A stretch of 64,000 nt of DNA from Eubacteriaceae bacterium CHKCI004 (GCA_900016875.1 FCNR01000012.1:60218-124217); one strand, 5' to 3'. Positions 26,635-35,872 are shown, counted from the first letter of the stretch. Translations and numbers: made by a program. Notes: generated by a model from the letters alone, not told the origin.

Positions 26635-28080
26635 ATGTTTTCCAGCAACCTGACAATGATGACTGATTTATATGAGCTGACCATGATGCAGGGTTATTTT
26701 TTGAACGGCAATAACGATACGGTTGTGTTTGATATGTTCTACCGCACCAATCCAAGCGGCAGCGCCTACGCCATCACCTGCGGTCTGGCTCAGGTCATTG
26801 ACTATGTAAAGAACTTGAGTTTTTCTTATGACGATATTGATTATCTGAGAAGCCTGCACATCTTTCGCGAGGATTTTCTGTCCTATCTCGCAGGCTTCCA
26901 TTTCAGCGGCGACATTTATGCCATACCGGAAGGCACCGTTGTCTTCCCGAAGGAACCGCTCATCAAGGTCATCGCCCCGATCATGGAGGCGCAGCTGGTG
27001 GAGACGGCGATCTTAAATATCGTCAATCACCAGAGTCTCATCGCCACAAAAGCGTCCCGGGTCGATTATGCTGCCGGCGGCGGAGTAATGGAATTCGGTC
27101 TTCGCAGAGCCCAGGGACCGGACGCCGGAACTCTCGGAGCAAGGGCGGCTGTCATCGGCGGCTGTACCGGCACGTCAAATGTACTGGCCGGCGAGCTGTT
27201 CGGCATCCCGGTGCAGGGTACTCACGCCCATGCATGGATCATGAGTTTTCCAGATGAATACACCGCCTTCAAGACCTACGCCGACATGTATCCGAACGCC
27301 TGCATTCTTCTGGTGGACACCTATGATACGCTGAAGTCCGGCGTACCGAACGCCATCCGCGTCTTTAAAGAGATGCGCGAACAGGGTATCCATTCCAAAT
27401 TCTACGGCATACGTCTGGACAGCGGCGACCTGGCGTACCTGTCCAAGAAGGCGAGAAAGATGCTGGATGACGCCGGCTTTACCGATGCGGTCATCTCTGC
27501 CTCCAGCGATCTGGACGAGTATCTGATCGACAGCCTGCGGACTCAGGGCGCCGCCATCACTTCCTGGGGTGTGGGAACAAACCTGATCACCTCCGCGGAT
27601 AATCCGGCCTTCGGCGGCGTATACAAGCTGGCTGCCATCAAGAAGCCGGGTGAGGAAGAGTTTACCGCCAAGATCAAGATCTCCGAGAACCCGGAGAAGA
27701 TCACCAATCCGGGCAACAAAACCATCTTCCGTATCTATGACAAAGAAACCCGGAAGATCAAGGCGGATTTGATCTGTCTGGCAGGAGAGACCTACGACGT
27801 CTCCCAGGATCTGAAGATCTTCGACCCGATCTCCACCTGGAAGAAGTCCACCATACCGGGCGGAACCTATCACATGCGGGAACTTCTGGTTCCGGTCTTC
27901 CTGAACGGCCAATGCGTATATGAATCTCCGGATACCATGAGCATTAAGAGTGTCTGCCAGGAAGAATTAAATACCTTATGGGATGAAAACCGCAGATTGA
28001 TGAATCCTCAGACCGTATACGTAGATTTATCCCAGCCGCTCTTTGATCTGAAGCGCCGGCTGCTTGAAAACGAAAAATAA
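26635..28080 (+). CDS. pncB: Nicotinate phosphoribosyltransferase
   Basis: 481 residues. It joins nicotinate to PRPP (with ATP) to give nicotinate mononucleotide in NAD salvage. Family landmarks are NLTMMTDLYELTMMQGYF at the N-terminus, GTSNVLAGELFGIPVQGTHA and the phosphate-binding RLDSGDLAYLSKKAR. ATG 26635 has AGAGGAG upstream and matches the family N-terminus; the open frame extends back into the preceding gene but that is not used. Confidence 0.96.
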   Translation: MFSSNLTMMTDLYELTMMQGYFLNGNNDTVVFDMFYRTNPSGSAYAITCGLAQVIDYVKNLSFSYDDIDYLRSLHIFREDFLSYLAGFHFSGDIYAIPEGTVVFPKEPLIKVIAPIMEAQLVETAILNIVNHQSLIATKASRVDYAAGGGVMEFGLRRAQGPDAGTLGARAAVIGGCTGTSNVLAGELFGIPVQGTHAHAWIMSFPDEYTAFKTYADMYPNACILLVDTYDTLKSGVPNAIRVFKEMREQGIHSKFYGIRLDSGDLAYLSKKARKMLDDAGFTDAVISASSDLDEYLIDSLRTQGAAITSWGVGTNLITSADNPAFGGVYKLAAIKKPGEEEFTAKIKISENPEKITNPGNKTIFRIYDKETRKIKADLICLAGETYDVSQDLKIFDPISTWKKSTIPGGTYHMRELLVPVFLNGQCVYESPDTMSIKSVCQEELNTLWDENRRLMNPQTVYVDLSQPLFDLKRRLLENEK

Positions 28081-28091
28081 TAATATTACGA

Positions 28092-28126
28092 AAAAAGTGG
28101 CAGCCATCGACTGGCCGCCACTTTTT
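28092..28126 (+). terminator. Terminator after pncB, symmetric
   Basis: AAAAAGTGGC (28092-28101) pairs with GCCACTTTTT (28117-28126), T-run on both strands, so it can also stop transcripts arriving from the right (the candidate small RNA copy A). Confidence 0.85.
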
Positions 28127-28154
28127 CTGGCTTTATACATGTATTTGCGAGAGC

Positions 28155-28234
28155 GGCCCCGAATGCCGCTCCCATTTTGGAGAAGGTATTTTGTTACGTT
28201 ATTAGCAACAAAATCTATAATGTATTGGGGGGGT
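28155..28234 (-). ncRNA. Candidate small RNA, copy A
   Basis: On the minus strand an extended -10 element (ATGCTATTATAAT, 28241-28253) is followed by ACCCCCCC, then an AT-rich hairpin (ATTTTGTT...AACAAAAT), an unpaired TACCTTCTCC, and a GC stem GAGCGGC/GCCGCTC (28151-28171). The same order of elements recurs in copy B. No U-run follows its GC stem, so the transcript may extend to the hairpin at 28092. The direction is inferred from promoter conservation; the products are unproven. Confidence 0.45.
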
Positions 28235-28423
28235 ACGTCTATTATAATAGCATCTGTTTCTCCTGAAGTGTGCATAAACTTTATTTATTTCCTTTGGTTT
28301 TTTTATGCATTTTGTCAAAATACATGTCAAAGTTTTCCAAACTATCTGACAATAAGAATGATTACTATATGTCAGCATCCGGCGCTTCACATCCGGCAGC
28401 CGGCCAATATTTTACGCACGAAA

Positions 28424-28518
28424 AAAGGATGGCAATTCCGAACGCCATCCTTTTTTGGAGAAGGTATTTTTGTTACTTATTGGGTGTAGCAAAAACTATA
28501 TAATGTATTGGGGGGGTT
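28424..28518 (-). ncRNA. Candidate small RNA, copy B
   Basis: Same layout as copy A: ATGCTATTATAAT (28525-28537), seven Cs, a hairpin in which TTTTTG.TAC faces GTA.CAAAAA, unpaired TACCTTCTCC, then a strong terminator (GGATGGC/GCCATCC followed by TTTTTT). GCACACTT occurs upstream at the same distance (12 bases before ATGCTATTATAAT) in both copies. The hairpin arms differ between copies while still pairing, which favours an RNA over a peptide. Confidence 0.5.
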
Positions 28519-28802
28519 ACGTCTATTATAATAGCATTCCCTATTAAATAAGTGTGCACAAAAAAATATTTTTTTAACAAAAAAATTTGTGCATGGTAGA
28601 GTGTTTTCGACACGGATTGGTCATATTGTCTGAATTTCTATCGTTTTCCGCTGCATTTCTCACGTTTTTGCCACAATTCTATTGATTTTACCCTGTTTTT
28701 ACGTTTCTTTACAACAATATTTTATCAGAAATATTGTGCAAAAAGTCAAAAACGCAAAAATTTATGACTTTAAATTAACAAGAAAAACATTTTACATCAT
28801 AC

Positions 28803-28847
28803 AAAAAAACTGGGCGGACTACTGAAATTGATTCAGCGCGGCCGCCC
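28803..28847 (-). terminator. Terminator after ftsH
   Basis: GGGCGG (28842-28847 complement) pairs with CCGCCC (28812-28817 complement), followed by a seven-U run, eleven bases past the ftsH stop. Confidence 0.8.
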
Positions 28848-28857
28848 CGTCCTGTTA

Positions 28858-30711
28858 TTATACTTGCGCGCCCTGTACCGGCGCATTTTCACGGTTCTCA
28901 AAGAGTGCCTCAAACTCTTCGCGGTTGATTCTCTCTTTTTCTATGAGAAGAGCTGCACAGGCATGCAACACATCCATATGCTCAAGGATAATCCGCTTTG
29001 CGTCTGCATAGCAGTCATCTACCAGTTTCTTCACTTCTCTGTCAATCTGGCTCGCCACTTCTTCACTGAAGCTTCTGGAATGTCCCAGATCTCTTCCCAG
29101 GAAGACCTCGTCGCTGTTTTCCTCATAGTTGATAAAGCCCAGATTCTCGGACATGCCGTACTGCGTGATCATGGCTCTGGCTGTGGCCGTGACACTCTTG
29201 ATATCCTGAGACGCCCCCGTGGTCACATCATTAAAGATCAGCTCCTCAGCGATCCTTCCGCCCATACCTACTTTGATATCCTGAATCATCTTGCTCTTAG
29301 TATTGAACACGTTATCATTTTCCGGCAGCGGCATGGTATATCCAGCCGCGCCGACTCCTGTCGGGATAATGGAAACTGTGTAAACCGGTCCCACATCCGG
29401 AAGCACGTGGAATAAAATAGCATGGCCGGATTCATGATAAGCCGTGATCTTTTTCTCCAGCTCCGGAATCAGACGGCTTTTCTTTTCCGTACCGATCCCC
29501 ACTTTGATGAACGCCTTCTGCACATCTTCCATCTTGATAAAACGACGGTCATGCCTTGCCGCAAGAATCGCCGCCTCATTCATCAGGTTCTCCAGGTCTG
29601 CTCCGGAAAATCCCGGCGTCGTTCTGGCAATCTGATGCAGATCCACATCCTGCGCCAGCGGCTTACCCTGAATATGCACCCGGAGAATCTCTTCTCTTCC
29701 TTTCACATCCGGGCGGCCCACCGCCACCTTGCGGTCAAACCGGCCCGGACGCAGAATCGCCGGATCCAGAATATCCACCCGGTTGGTGGCCGCCATGACA
29801 ATGATTCCTTCATTGACGCCAAAGCCGTCCATCTCCACCAGCAGCTGATTTAAGGTCTGCTCTCTCTCGTCGTGGCCGCCGCCAAGGCCCGTGCCTCTTC
29901 TTCTCGCCACGGCGTCGATCTCATCAATGAAGATGATACACGGCGAATTTCTCTTTGCTTCTTCAAACAGGTCTCTCACTCTGGAAGCGCCGACGCCGAC
30001 GAACATCTCCACAAAGTCAGAACCGGAAATGCTGAAAAACGGCACGTCGGCCTCTCCTGCCACTGCTTTGGCAAGGAGAGTTTTTCCGGTACCCGGAGGG
30101 CCCACCAGAAGAACACCTTTCGGAATTCTGGCTCCCACCTCAATGAACTTGCCCGGATTCTTCAGGAAATCCACAATTTCCTTCAGTTCCTCCTTCTCTT
30201 CCTGGAGTCCCGCCACCTGATTAAACTGCACTTTCTTTACATGCGGATCCTGCATCTTCGCGCGGCTTTTTCCGAAATTCATCATTTTTCCATTGCCGCC
30301 GCTGCCTGCAGCCCGTCCCAGCATCAGAAACATAAACACAAACATAACAATCATCAGCAGGGCATACGGCAGAATCCCTGTCAGAAGCCCGCCGGCACGG
30401 TTTACATTTGACACCACATAGGTGACATTGTACTGTTTCGCATCGGTAATGACTTCATTAACGTCTGTGACATGCAGAGAGTCTTCTTCCCCTCCGACAA
30501 AGTTCACGTTAACTGTTCCCGTAGGGACTTCTTCATTCTGCATGATTTCTATGGATTGAATCTCTCCCTCCGACAGATCCTGCTCAAACTGAGTATAAGT
30601 GTATACATTATCGCTGGAAGCCAGATTCCGCTGCATGTAATAACTTACAAAAGAATAGATCAGCAGCATCACAATCAGAAAAACGAGAAAATTTTTAAAG
30701 TTCTTATTCAA
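28858..30711 (-). CDS. ftsH: ATP-dependent membrane metalloprotease FtsH
   Basis: 617 residues. Two N-terminal membrane helices bracket an extracytoplasmic region (~8-28 and ~105-125). The AAA+ module has Walker [14 protein letters not shown], Walker [12 protein letters not shown] and the second region of homology; the zinc protease site is HESGH. It degrades misfolded membrane and regulatory proteins. TTG 30711 with AAAGGAG upstream matches the family start ([16 protein letters not shown]); an ATG at 30747 would add 12 basic residues. It overlaps the hpt stop by eight bases. Confidence 0.96.
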   Translation of the reverse strand: MNKNFKNFLVFLIVMLLIYSFVSYYMQRNLASSDNVYTYTQFEQDLSEGEIQSIEIMQNEEVPTGTVNVNFVGGEEDSLHVTDVNEVITDAKQYNVTYVVSNVNRAGGLLTGILPYALLMIVMFVFMFLMLGRAAGSGGNGKMMNFGKSRAKMQDPHVKKVQFNQVAGLQEEKEELKEIVDFLKNPGKFIEVGARIPKGVLLVGPPGTGKTLLAKAVAGEADVPFFSISGSDFVEMFVGVGASRVRDLFEEAKRNSPCIIFIDEIDAVARRRGTGLGGGHDEREQTLNQLLVEMDGFGVNEGIIVMAATNRVDILDPAILRPGRFDRKVAVGRPDVKGREEILRVHIQGKPLAQDVDLHQIARTTPGFSGADLENLMNEAAILAARHDRRFIKMEDVQKAFIKVGIGTEKKSRLIPELEKKITAYHESGHAILFHVLPDVGPVYTVSIIPTGVGAAGYTMPLPENDNVFNTKSKMIQDIKVGMGGRIAEELIFNDVTTGASQDIKSVTATARAMITQYGMSENLGFINYEENSDEVFLGRDLGHSRSFSEEVASQIDREVKKLVDDCYADAKRIILEHMDVLHACAALLIEKERINREEFEALFENRENAPVQGAQV

Positions 30712-31279
30712 TGACTGCTCCTTTCCTCTCCGGCTCTGCCTCCGCATTATCGGCGGCGTCCGGTTCTACAACTCCGATAAATGGAAGATTTCTGTATTTC
30801 TGCGCGTAATCAAGACCATAGCCCACAACAAATTCATCCGGAATATCAAAGCCCAGATAATCAATCTGTACTTCCACTTCCCGGCGGTCCGGCTTGTTCA
30901 GCAGCGCGCACAGACGGATACTGGCCGGATTTCTCTGTTTTAAGACAGGGATTAAATAATGCAGCGTGCGCCCGGAGTCAATAATATCTTCCACAATAAC
31001 CACTTCTTTTCCTTCCATGGAATCGTCCAGGTCTTTCTTGATACGGACAATTCCCGAGCTGCTGGTGGCATTGCCATAACTGGAAACCTGCATGAAGTCC
31101 AGGGAAACCGGTACGGTGATATGCTTTGCCAGCTCACAGGCAAAAAACACGCCTCCCTTCAGAATACAGATTAAATGTACTTCTTTTCCCGCATAGTCTG
31201 CGCTGATTCGTTCGCCCAGCTCTTTAATCTTATCGTTTACTTTTTCTTCCGGTATCAGCACACTGATCTTATCGGCCAT
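30704..31279 (-). CDS. hpt: Hypoxanthine phosphoribosyltransferase
   Basis: 191 residues, type I phosphoribosyltransferase. The PRPP-binding signature [17 protein letters not shown] and [18 protein letters not shown] are present. It converts hypoxanthine or guanine plus PRPP to IMP or GMP. Slightly longer than the usual ~180 residues because of an acidic C-terminal extension ([17 protein letters not shown]). Sits between tilS and ftsH, the conserved Firmicutes order. Confidence 0.95.
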   Translation of the reverse strand: MADKISVLIPEEKVNDKIKELGERISADYAGKEVHLICILKGGVFFACELAKHITVPVSLDFMQVSSYGNATSSSGIVRIKKDLDDSMEGKEVVIVEDIIDSGRTLHYLIPVLKQRNPASIRLCALLNKPDRREVEVQIDYLGFDIPDEFVVGYGLDYAQKYRNLPFIGVVEPDAADNAEAEPERKGAVIE

Positions 31280-31295
31280 TGTTATCCTCCATTTC

Positions 31296-32747
31296 TCATT
31301 TCACACTGTTACTTTTTATAATTTTATCTTCTGCCCGGACGACAAGCACCGTTTTGGTATCCGGTTCCACTCTGTACGCTTCGCTGATTCTTCCTCCCAG
31401 CACCCACAGCACATGGGAGCCTTCTGTCAAAAGAATCTTCGCATCCCGCTCCCCGGCAGGAATCTTTTCATCTATGAAATAGCGTCTCAGAGATTTATGC
31501 CGTCCCCCTTTGTCTACAACAAAATAATCGCCGGTTTTACGGCTCCTTAAACAAAGAGTACTTTTTATTCTATCATAAGCAAAGTATTTCACACAATCAT
31601 TTTTTTCGATATCACCGCCATGAAATTCTTCCAGGCGAAAAGAAATATGCCCTCCGCCGGGAAAATCTATCTCATAAGAACCTTCCCTCTCCAGACGTTC
31701 CATATCTACCCGCTGCGGCCGAACTGCTTCTTCTTCCGCCTTCTGCCGTGCATCTTTTCTGGATTGCAGATACGCTTCCCTGCGCAGCAGCGCAACTCCC
31801 TCACATTTTCTCTCTGCCGTAAGCCCAAAAGGCAATTCCAGATATTTTCCCGGCCTTTTGCCGAAAAGTCCTGCCACCTGTTCAACATGTACCGCAGAGA
31901 TATCCCTCTGTCCTCCCGCCATGGCGGCGATCATGCGCCGCACGGTCTCGGACAGCTCTGCCGGGTGCATCAGCGCCGCCGCTTCCAAGGGCAGCAAACA
32001 GCAATCTTCTTTCCAGAGCACATTTTCTTCATAAATCTTCTGAAACGCCGGCTCGAGATAATCCATGATCTCCGCCGCCTGCCGGGAAATATGCGCCAGA
32101 TGCTCCACCGCCGCCGGATTCACCCGCCGCATATCGGGCAGCAGACGGTGCCGGATGAAATTACGGCTGTAGGCGTCATCCATATTTGTGCTGTCTTCCA
32201 CATATTCTTGTCCAAGATCATTTAAAATGGCGCAGATTTTTTCCCTTGTCAGGCACAGAAGCGGACGGATAATATTTCCGGTCACCGGACGAATCCCCGC
32301 AAGCCCTCTCAGACTGGTTCCCCTCGCCATACGGAAGAGCACAGTTTCCGCCAGATCATTTTTATGATGGGCGACGGCGATCTTATTGCATCCCCATTTT
32401 CCGGCGAACATATCAAAGCAGTCATAGCGCGCCAGCCGTCCCGCCTCTTCCAGAGAACAGCGCAGCCGCGCGCTTTCTTCTGCCACATCTCTTTTTACCG
32501 CTGCAAAAGGAATCTGCCAGTATTCACAGAACCTTCCGGCAAATCTTTCATCTCTCTCCGCCTCACTGCCGCGGAGTTGATGATTTACATGTACCGCTGC
32601 TATCTTAATATGTATTTTTTTCTGCACCCACAGAAGATACCGCAGCAGACATACGGAGTCCGCCCCGCCGGATAGTCCCGCCAAAACATAATCCCCGTCC
32701 TCCAGCATGTGATTTTCTTTTACAAATCCATGAACTTCTTCCCACAT
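31296..32747 (-). CDS. tilS: tRNA(Ile)-lysidine synthase
   Basis: 483 residues. The N-terminal PP-loop ATPase motif LAGLSGGADSVCLLRYL and the following HVNHQLRGSEAERDE are diagnostic. It modifies C34 of tRNA-Ile(CAU) to lysidine so the tRNA reads AUA. The C-terminal TilS domain includes KSLRRYFIDEKIPAGERD and VLWVLGGRISEAYRV. It is 16 bases upstream of hpt in the classical tilS-hpt-ftsH operon. Confidence 0.95.
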   Translation of the reverse strand: MWEEVHGFVKENHMLEDGDYVLAGLSGGADSVCLLRYLLWVQKKIHIKIAAVHVNHQLRGSEAERDERFAGRFCEYWQIPFAAVKRDVAEESARLRCSLEEAGRLARYDCFDMFAGKWGCNKIAVAHHKNDLAETVLFRMARGTSLRGLAGIRPVTGNIIRPLLCLTREKICAILNDLGQEYVEDSTNMDDAYSRNFIRHRLLPDMRRVNPAAVEHLAHISRQAAEIMDYLEPAFQKIYEENVLWKEDCCLLPLEAAALMHPAELSETVRRMIAAMAGGQRDISAVHVEQVAGLFGKRPGKYLELPFGLTAERKCEGVALLRREAYLQSRKDARQKAEEEAVRPQRVDMERLEREGSYEIDFPGGGHISFRLEEFHGGDIEKNDCVKYFAYDRIKSTLCLRSRKTGDYFVVDKGGRHKSLRRYFIDEKIPAGERDAKILLTEGSHVLWVLGGRISEAYRVEPDTKTVLVVRAEDKIIKSNSVK

Positions 32748-32802
32748 CGTTTATCCTTTTCCTCTATTTTTTGAGCAGGCCGGCTTCGGCCGGACGTCTT
32801 TC

Positions 32803-34218
32803 TCACAGATTCCTGCTCTTTTGCCGTACAGTTTCCCACACAGCCGCCACCAGCACCGTACGGTCGTCGTCATGACCGTCTTCCGGAACCGGCGCCGCCC
32901 GCATCAATTCATCGGCAAACCGCTGGGCGTTGGTCGTTTTGATATTCTGTAATATTGTTTCCATACGGGGTACATCGTCAGATATAGTCTCAAAATCCAG
33001 CATCCCGTCAGAGAGCATAATTACCATATCCCCATCATACAGCTTTCGACGGCAAATTTCAAACCTCTGTTCTGTGAGGCATCCCGGCGGCAGACTGAAT
33101 GCGGTGATGCGTTCCACAGTTTTTTTGTGCCGGATAAAAGTTGCCGTTCCTCCTGCTTTTAATGTCTTTAAAGTCCCTGTCTGCAGCGAAACCACCGCCG
33201 CATCCAGAGTCGCATATTCCGCCTTTTCTTTTGTCAGCAAAATGTTGTGAAGGATTTCCAGTGCGTACTCTTCATGGATTCCCGCTTCCAGCATAGCCTC
33301 AAACGTCTCTATGAGTTTCCGGCTGTCATTGTAGGCGGGTTCTCCCACCCCCATCCCGTCGGAAAGCAGCATTACCGCCCGTTTTCTGTTATAGTTGGCA
33401 AAAGAAAACGTATCTCCGCAGACCGTCTCTCCCTTTTTACTGCGGCGGCAGATTCCAAACACAACCTGAAAACTTCCTTCTTCCACCAGCGAAAGCCTGT
33501 TCCTGCCGGAACGCACCCAGGATCCTGTTCCGATATTACAAAATTCCTTTCCATATACTGAAGAGAGCGCCTGAAGCACTCCCGTTATTTTCCGGGAACC
33601 GGCGATGGGCCGCAGACTCAGCGTCACATTTAGAAGCCCGCTTTCATCGGTCATCTCCTGTCCCTCCAGAAAACGGAACCCTCTGCGCAGCAGAGCAAGG
33701 CTCAGTTTTCTTTTTTTCTCCCCTTTCAGCGTTGTTCCGGCAGACAACAGTCTCCGGCATTCCTGTATCAGCATGTATTGAGAGATCATCTGTTTATGCA
33801 TTATCTGCCGAAGGCTGCTCATCCTCCGCTCCCAACACCGGTTCTGATAGAGCATCCGGAACAGCCACGCCATTTCTTCCATAAAAGGCTGGAAATAGAC
33901 GCACTGCTTCCGGAATTCATCGGAAGCCATTCTGCCGTCCACCCGGCTTTCCCGGGCCGCCTTCCCAAGAATAGAGGAAATCTCAGCCAGCGTTTTCTCC
34001 CTTTTTCCGCCAAAACATTCCCTGTATTTCGGGCATCTCCTGCAGACATCTTCTGTCAAAGCCGTATATATAAATTCTGTCCCTTTCCGGGATACCATCT
34101 CCTGCCGCTCCTCCGGGCATTCCGACAGACGCAGCAGCTCCCTCAGAGAATCCTCAAACATCTGAAGCCGATGATATACCTCGCCTTCCAGGGAAAGCTC
34201 TCTCATCTTTTCTTTCAT
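32803..34218 (-). CDS. spoIIE: SpoIIE-like PP2C phosphatase, without the membrane domain
   Basis: 471 residues. The C-terminal ~220 residues are a PP2C/SpoIIE phosphatase (VCGDTFSF, MLLSDGMGVGEPA, MLSDGMLDF, GHDDDRTVLV). The upstream region has the SpoIIE-type cysteine cluster CRRCPKYRECFG and a helical regulatory segment. SpoIIE dephosphorylates SpoIIAA to activate sigma-F in the forespore; B. subtilis SpoIIE is ~827 residues with ten N-terminal membrane helices, which are entirely missing here. ATG 34218, behind GGGGTGG, is preferred over ATG 34233. The position between tRNA-Met and tilS is the normal spoIIE locus. Confidence 0.88.
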   Translation of the reverse strand: MKEKMRELSLEGEVYHRLQMFEDSLRELLRLSECPEERQEMVSRKGTEFIYTALTEDVCRRCPKYRECFGGKREKTLAEISSILGKAARESRVDGRMASDEFRKQCVYFQPFMEEMAWLFRMLYQNRCWERRMSSLRQIMHKQMISQYMLIQECRRLLSAGTTLKGEKKRKLSLALLRRGFRFLEGQEMTDESGLLNVTLSLRPIAGSRKITGVLQALSSVYGKEFCNIGTGSWVRSGRNRLSLVEEGSFQVVFGICRRSKKGETVCGDTFSFANYNRKRAVMLLSDGMGVGEPAYNDSRKLIETFEAMLEAGIHEEYALEILHNILLTKEKAEYATLDAAVVSLQTGTLKTLKAGGTATFIRHKKTVERITAFSLPPGCLTEQRFEICRRKLYDGDMVIMLSDGMLDFETISDDVPRMETILQNIKTTNAQRFADELMRAAPVPEDGHDDDRTVLVAAVWETVRQKSRNL

Positions 34219-34303
34219 AATCCACCCCCACATCTTCTATGCTATTATATAGAGAGGCAGCGGATTCGTTTGTCAAAATGTGTCAGGGAATTTACAGAAA
34301 AAG

Positions 34304-34323
34304 AAAAAAGGCCCTTTCGGGCC
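34304..34323 (-). terminator. Terminator after tRNA-Met
   Basis: GGCCCGAAAGGGCC (34310-34323) followed by TTTTTT on the minus strand, 14 bases past the tRNA. Confidence 0.85.
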
Positions 34324-34336
34324 TCCTGAAAAGAAA

Positions 34337-34410
34337 TAGCGGGAACTGGATTTGAACCAGCGACACCACGGGTATGAACCGTGTGCTCTAGCCAACTGAG
34401 CTATCCCGCC
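34337..34410 (-). tRNA. tRNA-Met (anticodon CAT), elongator type
   Basis: 74 bases folding into a full cloverleaf: acceptor GGCGGGA/TCCCGCT, D-stem GCTC/GAGC, anticodon stem CACGG/CCGTG with loop TTCATAC, T-arm GCTGG TTCAAAT CCAGT, discriminator A; no encoded CCA. The anticodon stem lacks the three G:C pairs of an initiator, and the body resembles Bacillus elongator tRNA-Met rather than tRNA-Ile(CAU). Its place next to divIC and spoIIE is conserved in Firmicutes. Confidence 0.95.
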
Positions 34411-34484
34411 GCACTCAACGAGCGATATAATACCACAGAAAGAAATCTGTGTCAACTATATTTTACTTATTTTTTATTATTTTT

Positions 34485-34889
34485 TTATTCTTCCGCGCTG
34501 CCGGCGGATCCGGCGTCTCCCGTCTCCTCTTCTGCCGCACCGGTAGTCTCCCCTGCATCGCCATTTTCTGACTGCTGCAAAGAATATTCATCCCTGTCGA
34601 TCATACCCAGACGTTCTCTGGCCATCTTCTCCTTAAACTCCGGGGAGTCCATATTGGTCCGTTCTTCCTCCAGCGTCTTATTTGTCTCCTCGATCTCCCG
34701 GATCTCTGTGCTCAGTTCTTCTATGGTTTCTTCATACCGGGCAGCCCTCCTGTTCAGATTCTGATAACCAAATGCGGCGGCAACCAGAATGATAACAGCG
34801 AAAATGAGTACTGTTACAGATTTTTTTGTAAAAAAGCGTTTTCGGAATCTCTCATTAAACTGTTTGCTATTTTTTCTTTTCTTTTTCAT
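34485..34889 (-). CDS. divIC: Septum formation protein DivIC (FtsB-like)
   Basis: 134 residues. Lys/Arg-rich cytoplasmic N-terminus, one membrane helix (SVTVLIFAVIILVAAAFGY), a coiled coil (RYEETIEELSTEIREIEETN) and the DivIC signature REEL-like ARERLGMIDRDEY. It acts in the divisome with FtsL and DivIB. The tail after ~115 is acidic, Glu/Gly/Ala-rich. ATG 34889 has AGGTGG only four bases upstream; a TTG at 34928 behind no clear site is less likely. Conserved neighbour of yabQ. Confidence 0.9.
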   Translation of the reverse strand: MKKKRKNSKQFNERFRKRFFTKKSVTVLIFAVIILVAAAFGYQNLNRRAARYEETIEELSTEIREIEETNKTLEEERTNMDSPEFKEKMARERLGMIDRDEYSLQQSENGDAGETTGAAEEETGDAGSAGSAEE

Positions 34890-34965
34890 CTGCCCACCTG
34901 TCTCCAAGCTGCATTTTACCCTCCTCAAGACAGCATGAGCTGACGGACGGTAAAAGTGCTTTCCC

Positions 34966-35400
34966 TTACTTCCTGCTCCTCACTATTCTAACGGTTCTGA
35001 CCAATTTTTTCAATCTCTTTGAAATAGAATTCACAATTATTTTTACAGGGAGAAACAAAATACCAGCAGCCTTTCCCAGTAAAAAAGCCGCCGCGCCCAC
35101 TATCAGCTCCATTATTTTTTCCACCGGCGCACTCAGCACAAAAAAATATGCAACAGCTCCCGCGAACAAGCCCAAAAGTACATAGAACCGGATACGTCCC
35201 TGATTATATATCTGAAACAGAAGAAAAAGCCCCGCCGCCGCGCTGAGACAAAATACCACATCCTCCATGTGCACCGTCCGGTTCCGGTGAGATACCTTTT
35301 TACGGACGGCGCGAAAAAAATCATACCACACTCCAAGTATGACTCCATAAAGCATGCTGATTAAAAAAAGCGACGACTGCTGAACGATAATTTCCGCCAT
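34966..35400 (-). CDS. yabQ: Spore cortex biosynthesis protein YabQ
   Basis: 144 residues with four to five hydrophobic segments. The N-terminus SLFLISMLYGVILGVWYDFF and the central VVFCLSAAAGLFLLFQIYNQG are typical of YabQ, a membrane protein of the outer forespore membrane needed for cortex synthesis in B. subtilis. C-terminus basic (KRLKKLVRTVRIVRSRK). Encoded between yabP and divIC, the conserved order. Confidence 0.92.
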   Translation of the reverse strand: MAEIIVQQSSLFLISMLYGVILGVWYDFFRAVRKKVSHRNRTVHMEDVVFCLSAAAGLFLLFQIYNQGRIRFYVLLGLFAGAVAYFFVLSAPVEKIMELIVGAAAFLLGKAAGILFLPVKIIVNSISKRLKKLVRTVRIVRSRK

Positions 35401-35434
35401 ACGACACCTCCCTCCGCATTGAACCGCGCGGTTT

Positions 35435-35716
35435 TCAACGGAACAGCCGTCTCATGATACCTCCTTTTTCTCCCTTTGCCGGGCCGCTGTCGGAATAAAT
35501 AAAACTATCCACGATACCTTCAATCTCCACCTCCCCTTTTTCTACGGTGAGTTTAGTCACATGCAGATCTTCGCCGTGAACCATCAGCATTCCCTGCTCG
35601 GTATCCAGAATAATTTCATTGGGATCAAAAGAGATGACTTCCCGCACTCCGCTGATGATTCCGCTGTTCCGGTTAAACAATGATATTTTATGGTTTTTCA
35701 TGATACGCTCTTCCAT
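35435..35716 (-). CDS. yabP: Sporulation protein YabP
   Basis: 93 residues; YabP/YqfC family, usually ~100 residues. It shows the family pattern NRNSGIISGVREVISFDPNEIILDT and GEDLHVTKLTVEKGEVEIEG. It is required for spore cortex formation together with YabQ. ATG 35716 is preceded by GGAGG at a good distance; a longer frame to 35743 is not supported. It starts the minus-strand cluster and faces away from hup. Confidence 0.92.
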   Translation of the reverse strand: MEERIMKNHKISLFNRNSGIISGVREVISFDPNEIILDTEQGMLMVHGEDLHVTKLTVEKGEVEIEGIVDSFIYSDSGPAKGEKGGIMRRLFR

Positions 35717-35806
35717 GTATCCTCCATTTTCCTGAAACTGCATTTAAAAAATTCTCCTGTCTGACGCGCCGCATCAATTTCCTTTTCTTCCATTTTTATG
35801 CGGCCC

Positions 35807-35829
35807 GGCGCCATGTCATGCATGGCGCC
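35807..35829. promoter_or_regulatory. GC-rich palindrome upstream of hup
   Basis: Perfect 9-base arms GGCGCCATG (35807-35815) and CATGGCGCC (35821-35829) with a 5-base loop, in the divergent yabP/hup spacer, about 44 bases before the hup -35 box. It has no U-run; an operator or relic terminator is possible. Confidence 0.4.
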
Positions 35830-35872
35830 ACAAAGTTTAAACATACCGTCAGAAAGTTTTAAATATATGTTC

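Larger units (their letters stand above)
28131..28802. other. Non-coding region between pncB and ftsH
   Basis: About 670 bases without a convincing protein gene. It contains the two related small-RNA-like units described separately, a short spacer between them, and an AT-rich stretch (28560-28800). A palindromic TGCACAAA...TTTGTGCA pair lies around 28554-28594. Short frames on both strands lack conserved coding between the two repeat copies. Confidence 0.6.

Noticed and set aside
28064..28503. Short peptides (both strands) over the repeat units, sharing an MYWGG stretch
   Set aside because: The frame shifts between the copies after the G run, while hairpin pairing is kept; an RNA explains the pattern better.
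34337..34410. tRNA-Ile(CAU), substrate of the nearby TilS
   Set aside because: Acceptor, D and anticodon arms match elongator tRNA-Met rather than tRNA-Ile2; the conserved gene order also has tRNA-Met here.
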